Assembly: GCA_025345505.1 (NCBI GenBank)
Contig: JANVCC010000025.1
Span: forward strand, 1,162,971 to 1,226,970
Direction of reading: 5' to 3'
Length of the DNA stretch: 64,000 nt
Origin: Todiramphus chloris collaris
Lineage: Eukaryota > Chordata > Aves > Coraciiformes > Alcedinidae
In this document: positions 46,950 through 57,528 of the stretch, one piece after another
How positions within the stretch are numbered: position 1 is the stretch's first letter
How the letters are laid out: every line of letters begins with the position of its first letter
Translations under genes and position numbers: made by a program
Notes under the pieces: model-generated
Database searches by the model: none
What the model was told of the DNA's origin: nothing
What the model saw: the letters and a program-made list of their open reading frames with translations, nothing else

Positions 46950-49900
46950 AATTCACTAACGATACAAGGAGGTGCAGGTTTCCTCACCCAAGCCAGCACT
47001 ATGGGAAGTATTACACAGATACGTAGGGAGAAAACGGCATTGCTCATTTTAACTTATTTCTGCTGTCACTGAAAAAAACAGGCGCTGTGTCAAGACGATT
47101 TGGCTTGAACCCCATTGTAATCGGTCTCAGCCTTTCTAAAGGAAGAATTGAGTCATCCACAAAAGGAGAAAGAGAAGAAACCCCATCTCAGAAAGCTGTG
47201 CTGTGAATCCAGTGTCAGCAAACAGCATACAGCTGCAGAGGACGGCTGTCATACGCTGCTGCTTTCAGGCAGGCAGCAGCGCCTGCAAAACGCATACTGA
47301 TTTAGGGCCTTGGCGTAAGAACTGCTGCACAAATTCCGCTGCCAGGTTTCAAGTTGTAGACGATCTGTAGAAGGGCTGGGTGATGCAACCAGTTCAGAGG
47401 TGGACTAAATGGCAATGGTAAGTACCCGGGTAAAAGAACAGACATCAGTAATATAATGCTCAGGAGCCTGCTCCAAATTCAGCGGGGTTCCTCTGATTTC
47501 AGTGACCTTTGCAATGAGCTTCGAGACCACGTTATTAAAATATAGAATTTAATCACGTAATTCCGCTTGCTTGATGATTTGATCCTCTTTATCCCCCCTA
47601 TTTCTAGATAATGAGGAACCAAGTGATAGAATTCCCATTACTTTGCTATTAAAAGGAAATTTAAGCCCTATATTTTGTTGCTAAAGATGTAAGGATCTAA
47701 AGATGTAATTTCCTATGCCACTTCTTGATTGACCTAAACTTCTTCCTTACTCTTCAGGTCTTTGGTCAGGCAAATTGATTTCAATGCTTTCTTGTGTGAT
47801 AAGACCCTCAGAGAGAAGCACTTAGTCCCACAGTCCCTGTCCGTGGTATCACTCTTTAGCCATTTCCCATGTGCTTCTGCTGGGACATCAGAAAATTGAG
47901 AGAACCAGTATGAACTTCAGTTAGTTCTTTATTTATCTGGACATACCTAGACTCACACTGAACAGTGTTTGTGTGTAATGTAACTATCATGAAGGAAAAT
48001 CCCTATTTTGTTGTGCTGTTTTTCTTCTCCAAACTGCATTGTCCGCAAAATGTACTGAAAGAGATTGTCAAGTGATTGTTCATTGAAATGGTCTTCATTA
48101 CCAAAAAGTACTTGCAGCATAGAGTAAGAAATTATAAAACCTATCAGTCTTCAATATTTTCTACACACCTGTTTCCTCTTCTACTCCTCCTTTAGCTAGT
48201 AGTTTCTTGGGGCAAAGACACTACCTCACCCTACGTATCTACCAGACAAGTGATGGACACTGAGTTGTCAGTGATAGGCACTGTGTAAATGCTCAGAGCA
48301 GAATGGGATGGTTCAAGATCAGGACTTCACTTGTTAAAACGTGCTCCACAAAAACAACCCCAAGAAACTTTATGACTGACAGAGAAAAGCTGGGAGGACT
48401 GGGACATTGTAGTGTCCTCATATTAGCATTAAATTATAACCATCCTGCACCGCCTCTGACCCAGCCAATGACACGATGCTTTTCCTCTATTCCTTTCTCT
48501 CCTGTCCTCTTGTCCAAGCCTCAATCTCATTCACCTTGTCCAACATGGTCTTTTCTGTGTTGTACTGTTATCTCTGCTCTCCCAGTTCTGCATAACCACA
48601 GCCATTCTTCAGCTGATGATGCAAAATGCTCTTCAGAACAGAGAGCTAGGCCATAGCTGTCACTGAGTGCTCAAAGCTCTCACAGAGAATAGCCAGTGAG
48701 CAAAACATTCCTGCAGTTTATATAGGTTAGGACTTACCAGGACCAGCTCTTCCCACCTAAGCCCTTCAAATACGATGAAGATGTAATATTACCTGCAAGA
48801 AGAGACGCAGTCAATATGGAAAATAGTTGCAGTTATAACTGGTTTTCAGAGAGGAGAAATTCTTGCTGGTACAAGAAAGGCCTTTTTCCAAAATCATTAA
48901 TAGTGCTGCTAGACCCACAAGATCTGTTTCTATTTGAAGATGACCACAACACAATTAATTCATCACCAAACTCCATTTTTTGTACCTCTGCAGCAGGACT
49001 AAGGGGACCCACACAATGGCTGATATCCAAAAACCTCAGCCTCTGATTGAACTTTGGGTGTTTTATTCTGACAGTTGCTAGCAACAATGATCACTTGCAA
49101 GATACACTGTTAGAAACAGGTTCCTGGTTTAAAAAAAAACGAGTGATCAAGGATCTATGTTTTTAAAAATGGCAATTTTAAATTAAGCAGATAGTTGCTT
49201 CTGTCTGAAGAATTCAAAATCTTGGTAAACCTTGTGTGCCCTAAGGAAATGTGCAGGTCTATCTGTATTAACATATTTTTCAAAGAAGGATATTAAGGAA
49301 CATCAATTTTACTATACAGAAATGGTGAACAAAAACAGAGCATTTTGAGAGATACTGTTGTGCATCACTGGCACATAATTCAGTGTTAGGATGGATTGCT
49401 GTTTCTTACACCAATTTCAAGACTTTTGAATCAGGAAAAGTAATATATTTGGTCAACATAATAATTTCATAAATCAGAACTTGATGGATTAATCCATGCG
49501 GATTTATGAATCACGTCAAGATATTCCCTCCCAAGCAGAGCTTCCTCTTTACCTAGTTTTCCTCACGGATTCTGAAGCAAAACATTAAGAGCTTACATCT
49601 CCAAATGATGTGTTAACCCTCCAGGGTTTTTCCAGAAAGCACCGCAAGATCACAAGAGCAAAGTGTGCAGTGTAGATGAACTTGGCAAGCTCTCCCGTCA
49701 GCCTACAGAGACTGGAACAAGTGCAAATATTAATGTAGTTCACACGCCCTCAAAGAATGCAGAAGCAGAAATCCAAGTGCAGCTGAGAACCAGTGCTCAA
49801 ACCCTCAGCAGTGAAGTCACCATCAGCAACAAACTCCGCACAGATAGTAAGGCATCGTTCACTTCTTTTATCTCTGAAGTTTAGCTGGTCCTTAAAAAAA

Positions 49901-51265
49901 AGGGTTATTCTTCAATATTTATTCTGTCTCCCAGATTAATGGCATTGTTGCAACGTTTTTGTGACATTTAGCCAGGAACACTCATCAGGAACTGACAGAA
50001 GCCTTAACTAAGCCTCTTCTCTATGGTACAGCTCTAGTCTTCATTTCTCCATTTTAATATCGCCAAGAAAAGGATCAACAATCCTGAATTTCCTTGGGCA
50101 TTTAACAGACTGCTGACTGCAAACAGCATCCCAAGCTGTCCCTGTTTAACCCCAGCAGACTCTGCAACAACTTTTGTGAAACTTTTCTTCAGTCTGTGTC
50201 AAAACCTCTCATGAATGCCATCAAACTCTACCTCTTGAAGAACAACAGCAATGTTATATTTCACAGGCTATCTGCACAAGCATATTTCTTTACCTTTAAA
50301 GCCCCAGAAAACATTTATGCTGACTTCTACATCCTTCAAAGATATTTTAACTCTAGGTTACTGACTGTGCTGATTACAGTATTTGTGGTAACAGACACCA
50401 ACTTTCTGTGAGGCTTCAATTGTGCTGTATTTTTGAGGAAACAGTGAGGCTTAGAAGCATATATTGCTGTGATTATTGTGGGCAAAAGAATCAATCAAAT
50501 ATCCTTAAAAAGTGAATATGGGAACTTTCCTAGACAAATTCTGTAAGACTGAATTTGAGAAGGTCCACAGTGCTCTATACCTTAATAATGGGTATGGAAA
50601 AACACCAGACCCTGAAAGCTTAATACTTCAAGACAATTGTACTTCTATGTTATAAACATTTTTTTTAATTCTGGCCAAATAATGACCATCAGTAAGAATC
50701 AATGGGAACTTTCAAGGCATTTTTATTAGTGGATATTAATACATATACTCTGCTATAAATCTCCTCCTTCCCACTCTCCTCTAAATGTCAGGTTTTGAAC
50801 ACTTCCTCATATGAAACGATATTAAGTACAATAGAAATAAATGGGAAAGAGGACATAAGCATGGACTTGTCAGGTGGGGACTGGCAGCAAACCAAAAACC
50901 ACCCACTGGTAAATCCAGGCTTAATATCCAAGCAAGTTTTGACTAGCACCATTTCATTTAAACCGGAATCCTTTTTAATTACAGGAGAATTTCCTGGAGA
51001 CTTCTTACATGGACATATTTTTAGAGCGAACATGAGTCGTTCTGGCAAACACTTCTTCATTCTTGAAGAGCTATCATGAGGACTCGCCTATCTCCAAGAT
51101 ATGAGTTACAATCCAGATGGCAGCTTGGGGAAATCCAGCTTTTATTTAGAACATCCGAAAGCTCTCATCTCTCCCTCCCTTTAGGCCCTTGTGAGCTAAA
51201 CAACAAACTCTGCTCTGTTCACCTGATTCCCAAACAAGTAGCTCCTAATCAAGCAATGAAAAGAG

Positions 51266-51298
<33 letters not shown>

Positions 51299-54200
51299 AG
51301 TATCATTTACCTTTGCTGTTGTCTTTAATTAAATGTATTCCACTCTGGTGCTGGCACTGGCTCTCAACCTTTAGCTATGCAAATTTCAAGGCTAACTTCT
51401 ATTCAGAGAACAACAAGTGTACACTTGAGAAGGAGTTGGCATCTTTTCAGTGCTACTTGTGTTTAAGTGCACTCTCAGGTGTTTATGTTATCCCTCACAA
51501 CAGCCTCTTCCTTTTCCAATTAGAATAATTAGAAAACTGCCAGGAAGAAAATTCTTTGTTTCTTTTTATCCACAATAGATCATATAAGACTGTATTTCAT
51601 TCTGAAAATTAAAGCCCCTCATTTCCTGCCCCAGGCAGCCTCAGTATGAGTACTCCTCCAGGCTTTTTGTTTTAGGAGACATTCCTGATGTTGCTACCAG
51701 TCCAGATTCACACACTTCCAGGAGACCCGTGGGACTGGACGTGCTATTGCAGCTCTACACAGCAAGGGCATTTCGGGGACTGAGTCCTGACATCCTTAGA
51801 GGAGAGAGGGGATCACTTTTTCTCCAGATGGCCCCAAATCAGCCCCCAAAACTGAAAATACTGTGTGTTTGTACCAGGTATTGATATCAGATCCACATTA
51901 GCCTGGAGGGTTTTAGACTGGTTTTTAAAGGGAAAGACAATCCCTCACTCTAATTGCACAGCGTGATACAAGTCCATTCACAGGCCTCTGCTCATTCACT
52001 CTCTTATGAGTACAGGGGGAATTTCTATTTATTATTACTATCCAGAAAAGAAGATGAGTTGCTTCCTGAACAGGTTTAATTTCCAAGCAGTCAAAAGGTA
52101 AGAGAGCACAGCACCTCTGCCTACCACGCAGTAAGTCCAATGTACTTAAATCTGTCTTCAAGCAGGAGGTATGAGGAGAAAGAATGACAGAAAATGGAAA
52201 GAAAAAAGACACCTCCCCTCTTTGTAGGGCTCCCTGCTAGTACCTGCAAAGATGAGTTTGAAACAGGAATTTTCATACTGCCTTCAAACTGTGCTTCTTG
52301 TGCAAATACAAGTGAGCACGCAGCTGTAAACAGGAGGAAGGACTTGATTGATGGATCGGTTGTAACAAATTTGAATTACTTTCTCTAATAATTGCTTAGT
52401 CACAAAGACTTCCATTGTGAAAAGGAGATTCACCTGTTAGAAACTCAAAGTGGCTGTTTATGTGTGTAGAACAGCTTCTTCCAGTCCAGCCAATAACTTT
52501 TCAATTTGATCCAAAAGAGTAGTGCTGTTTTCATTCCCCGGCCTCTTTCAACCTTCAGAGTTGACTCCACATCTTTACAGACAGCACATTGCGAGGGTTT
52601 GTATTATGAAATATTAAAGAAAAATATGTAACACAGTATACAAATACACAATGGCTTTGCTAAGTGATTTTTCTCTAAGAAACAGAGAAGACGAAATGCA
52701 GAACAGACCAGGATCATTTTCTCTCCCCATAACTGCTGAAAAATGCCATTTTGATCAACTAAGAATTATCCACAAATTCACCTGGGATTTGCATTGGATT
52801 AAAGATTCTGATAGAGAACAGAATTAGATTTACCTCACTGACAGAAGATACAGCAGTCCTGCATTTTATTTAATAGACTGGTGTTCATCCAAGTGTAATT
52901 TTTACCTTAACAGAGAAGACCCTGAAAGTAGGCCTCCAACTTATCAGAAAGAAAAAAAAGAACCTTTGGCTTCCCACATGTCCTGTGAATGTTCTTAACA
53001 CAGAACTAGGAAGGAAAAGATGCCAGATCTATCTTGCATCAGTGCAGTTCAACAATGTCTCCCAAAACATACCAGGCTGTTTCCCTGCAGCAAAGTCTGG
53101 ATTTCACTGAGCATTGGGCTATATTCAAAATGGAACCCAAAAGCTTCTACACACACAGGCCCAGTTTGCAGCAGCCCTGAAGAAATCGGGGTGTAAAGGG
53201 ACAAATGAGCCAATACAATCCTTGAAGGGATTCCCGGAACTGAGTGAGCTGTGTCAAAACCACCAAGTCCGAGTACAGGTTTCCAAGCGTCCCCCGTGAC
53301 ATGTGATGGTCACTGCCCTCAGTCCCAACCCATGGCCATGTGCAGAGCCTGGGAGAGCATGTTTCACCCCAGTTGGTGTTACTCCTGTCCCACGCTGCAG
53401 TGTAGACATGTGTCCCTATTTGGTTTCAGCACAAAGATTTAAGTCCCCGTAAAATAATCTGACCTAAGATGGAGAGGCCAGCACGTCCCCGCTGCCATCG
53501 AGGCTAAGGTAAGGGATTTAGAGTATAATACCACAAGTGTTCAAAGAAATGAAACTGAGACCCTGTCAGGTAATGAAACTCAGAAAAACCCTCAGCACAT
53601 AAAAATTGCTTTCACAAACATCCGAGCCCACTAAATAAAATAAAAATCTGAAATGAAACAGGAGACTCTGGAATGACCTTGAAAGCTGCAATCTTCAGTC
53701 CTGTCAGGCAGCTAGAGCAGCAAATCCCAGAAACATGAGCTGTACGTGGAAACCTTCCCATCTGCAAAGACTGTCAGCAGGAGGGTCCCCAAAAGAGGCA
53801 ACGCGAGTCTCTTGCTGCCAAACACCTCGCGTTATTCTTACCTATGAGCTAAAAGCCAAAGAAAACCACGTAGTACGCTGCAAGCAGGAAATGCTCCTAA
53901 AGGGATCTCCAGGCACAAGGGATCTTCCAAGCGGACAGTGGAGCATCAGGACAGTGACAGCAAATCTGGACATACAGTAATCCATAAGAAGTTCTCTCCA
54001 TTTATCTGGTACACACCTTGACTTCTGTGTTTCTTTGCTGTCTCTCCCCCTACAGCAACAACTTTCCTACCACCCAGAGTGCCTGTCAGTGCCTTTGCTT
54101 CTGTTGGGTAAGTTCCTCTGCTGAACATATACAGAACTATTTTTTAACAGCTTCAGTACTTTTCCCAGTTTTCAAGTAGGATCAAAATGTGACCCATAAT

Positions 54201-54360
54201 TTGTCTGTGATCTTCTGAAGAAATTCAAAGAGATGTAAAAAAGAGCTCAAACACACTGGAAGATCAGAACCAATACGCTGTTTTCCTGAGAGAAACTTAG
54301 TAGAGAGAGCAGAGGAGGAGAGCTGAGATTCAGGCCTGGTAATGACAACTTTTTAGTAAA
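46950..54360. other. Single-copy non-coding sequence
   Basis: About 7.4 kb with no recognised gene or CR1. It holds a weak ancient-repeat resemblance at 47463-47520, a 12-bp direct repeat (CTAAAGATGTAA twice, about 47681-47708), a protein-like but unidentified open frame at 49609-49884, overlapping open frames on both strands at 50788-51079, and the A30 run at 51266-51295. Confidence 0.5.
51266..51295 (+). repeat. Poly-A run (30 A)
   Basis: Thirty consecutive A bases followed by GAGAG. This is the longest homopolymer in the window. No AATAAA signal and no recognisable retrocopied gene or retrotransposon precede it within about 200 bases, so it is called simple repeat only. Confidence 0.85.
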
Positions 54361-54434
54361 TGCCTAAACTTGAGGACTCTTGAGCTGCCCATGTGACACT
54401 TGCTCAAGCACCTACACAGTCCCAAACTTAGGCA
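54361..54434. repeat. Remnant of an ancient palindromic repeat
   Basis: TGCCTAAACTTGAG at the left edge and CCCAAACTTAGGCA at the right edge (54421-54434) pair as inverted arms, with 11 of 14 positions complementary. A second inner pair, TCTTGAG (54378-54384) and CTCAAGC (54403-54409), supports the fold. The 'GCCTAAA...TTAGGC' arms recall old sauropsid repeats with 'TTAGGTGCCTAAAT' units, like the one at 30246-30366. There is no coding content. Confidence 0.4.
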
Positions 54435-57433
54435 ACCATGACTCCATCTGGTGACAAACACTTTCTCCCTTCCAGCAACTACAGAACTACTTAACTTTGC
54501 AGAGTTGGTCCTAATGCTTGTTGTGTTATCTGTACAAGCGGCAAAATCATTTTATAAAGCCAGTATAAAGCAAAAGTCACGCCCTGAGCTTAAATTACAA
54601 GGAACACTGTGATGGTGGGTATCTCTGGGTCTGATTTTCCTCACGATGAGGAAAGTGATGGTTGATTTCATTTCAGAATTAAAGTACAGTAAAATTGCTG
54701 TAAGAGAAAAACCCAGTCCATCACCATTTCATGTCACAGTGGTTATAAAAGAGCATGGGCCTGATGCTGGTCTCATTTATACCAGCCATAATAACTAGGC
54801 TACAGTCTGCTTTAACTGATAGGATTCTTTTGATGTTCTGTCAGAATTACACCACGGCCTTGTGTCGGATTACCAGTAACAAACACTTGTAACAAGACAA
54901 GACGTAGCCAGGGCAGATCGGTAAGAAGAGTTTTGTGCTGTGCTTTCGTCAGGCTAATCATACGACGCATCCCCATGGCCCACCTTTGATCTAACTCAGT
55001 TGTCTCCCTCCGTAGGCAATGGAAAGGAGGCATCTACAGAGACAGAAGAGTAAGTTTACCTTCTGTTCTGACTCCTGCTGTGGAAGTAGCCTTTGTGGGT
55101 TGCTTGGAGATAAACAGAAACGGTACGAAAGAACCCTCTTCTGGAAAAGCCTCTTTTCCACCATCCTCTCTCCTAGAAGAAAAGAAAAACAAGAAGATAA
55201 ACCCCCATGTTTAAGAAATGTCTGATACGTTCCAAACCAGCTTCATATTTTTTTCCTGATTGCACAGGGCTGACAATAAAACCTCTCTTGATTTATTCTG
55301 CTCTATACAATCTATCTCAGTCTTTACTTTCTTGCATTCTGATTTTTTCTTCTTGTCGTGAATGACTGATAAAATGCAAAGGTGTGCAGCAACTGCCTAT
55401 AAATAAAATTCACCATTTTATCACGCTAAAGTACTCTGGGGGACAGGATTGTATCATTCCAGGGCAATGGCCTTTATAATGAATATTCCCGGAGCTTAAG
55501 GGTACTGATTTATAGGCAAGAGAACTCAGCCTAAAATACAACACAAGGCATTATGTACAAAGAGTGTTGTGCCAATATATTTAGGAATAGGTATTTTTCT
55601 CTGGTGGCATGTATATACTGCAGTGCCAAAAGTTACACTCAAATTAAGAGTCGGTGAGAAAGCTTAAGAGAAGTAGCTTCATTTTCGAATGAAAAAACTA
55701 TGAAACACTCTCCCAAAAAAAACTCACCAAAAAAACCAAAAAAATCCTGGAAGTCACTGGGACTTTTTTTGTGAAACACAAACTTTCAGAAAATTTTAGA
55801 ATTTCAAGGAGGCCTTTTTTCTTTCCTCCTTTTCCTCAAAGACACACTACATATGCAGAAAAGACATTAGAATACCCTACTGGGAAGGCTACCCTGTCAA
55901 ACCCTCATCACCTGTGCAATACTTTCTTGACATGAATCACTTGACACCTTAAACAGCTGCAAAAAATTGTGGCATTTCAGTCACTGAAAAAAAATAAAAA
56001 TAAAAGAAATCATTTCATCTTAAACTGAGGAGAGGAAGGAGGAGAAGGTAACAAAAGAAATTATTATTGGCAACTTTTCTGATGGGTTGTGGGTAAAGCA
56101 GAAAGGAGAGAGAGCTGAGTTCAATTAATGGATGGACATGGAGCTGGCACCTTTTGTCCTTCTCCTCAGCCCTGTCTTATCAACTTCCAGAGAAGATAAT
56201 GTCTTCTCTACAGCTGGGTTTTGCCACAATGGCCTTCTGAGCTGAACTACAACACGGTGGGCAGATGAGGGGCAGTGATGGCAATCTGCCTCAGGAACAG
56301 CACTTGAGGCGAGAAGAGAATTACCAGCATCCGAGGAAATAGTTTTTGTTTCTTTCCTTCTCCTGTCGCCGTTTTTTCCCAGCCCAGCCAAGAAGGATTT
56401 CACACTATCCACAAAACATATCTTGCTTTGCTGAAGTATATGCCCCCACCAGCCTACCTACAGTTATGGAACGCCATTCCCAGCATTCCTGAAAGATCCT
56501 AAATCACAACTCTAACATTCTCACGTTCACATCTGACTAATGTTTTGTGCACTGAGATACATCATGTCCATGAGGAGATAGCACAGAACAGACTCTTCTC
56601 ATACTGTGGTAAACCTGGAGCAGACAACATGTATTTACTGTAGTCAGACCAAATTTACACTCCAGGCAGCACAGTTGTATTCCTTGAGAATTAAACTAGA
56701 ACTGCCTTATTAAAAGAAAATACATTTATACTGGAAAAGTACAATCTATAACCCAAGTGCTAGAGGAGTGAGACCAACAGGGGCATTCCTGAGAAGTGTT
56801 CTGTACTAAACTGGATTCCCAACTTGCTCCTGAAGTAAGACCCACTTCAAAGCACCAGTTTATTATGATTCACCTATTAACCAGTTCAGCGTTAATTTTT
56901 ATACACAGCAGGGTATCTCTCCTCCCCTATTTTACAAGGCCCTTTGTTGAGAAAGGGTGCAGAATGAACTTCAGCACCAAACTCTTTAAGCCCCCAGCAC
57001 TTCATGTCTGGCATGGGATGGACACTAAAAAGAGAAAAGAAGCTGCTAAGAGATGGATTTCTCAGCTATTTAACTGCTAAATACCTGGTGCCCCAGGGCT
57101 AGCTTCATACTAGCCTCCAAAACTGCAGCTCTGTGAAATATTTCCATGTGATAAAATATGAATGCAGGGAAAAACTCCACTGACAAACCTCTGGGGGAAA
57201 AACAGTACTGGAACTGCAACACTGAGCTCTCCGATTTTAACTCTTGTGATTTTCATGTCTTCACTTTGTGGTCAGTACTGCCTCCCGTACATGTAAGCCA
57301 TTCTGCGTTCATTAGAACACACTATTCCTGAAATGTTAGGCATTAAAATCCTAAAACTCTCACATCCAGATGAAAAAAAACCCCAAGAACAGAAAATGAT
57401 TTCTAATAACAGAATGTGATAGTAATAGAATGT
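54435..57433. other. Single-copy non-coding sequence
   Basis: No recognised gene or CR1 apart from the scrap at 54757-54793. The region contains a candidate conserved block at 55384-55515, an A-rich tract with repeated CAAAAAAA units near 55714-55748, and open frames up to 95 codons with no known motif. Confidence 0.55.
54757..54793. repeat. Remnant of an ancient sauropsid interspersed repeat
   Basis: GGGCCTGATGCTGGTCTCAT (54757-54776) then TTATACCAGCCATAATAAC (54777-54795) resembles the pattern recalled as 'GGGTCTGATCCTGCTCTCACTTACACCAGTGTAAAT'. This is the same type as the remnants at 10698 and 45284. Short and diverged. Confidence 0.4.
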
Positions 57434-57528
57434 TGGGGGACATGGTTTAGGGGTGAAATTTGTAGAGTAAGGTTAATGGTTGGACTCGATGGTCCCAAGG
57501 GTCTTTTCCAACCTGAATGATTCTATGA
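57434..57528 (+). mobile_element. CR1-type LINE 3'-terminal fragment, forward
   Basis: GGGGGACATGGTTTAGGGGT (57435-57454), TTAATGGTTGGACTCGATGG (57473-57492) and TCTTTTCCAACCTGAATGAT (57502-57521) precede the tail TTCTATGA (57521-57528). This is a common avian CR1-type terminal sequence, distinct from the other copies here. Only about 95 bp remain, non-coding 3' region only. Confidence 0.85.

Noticed and set aside
46560-47072. 170-codon open frame
   Set aside because: It reads through a CR1 3'-end fragment and its flanks; the CR1 3' region is non-coding.
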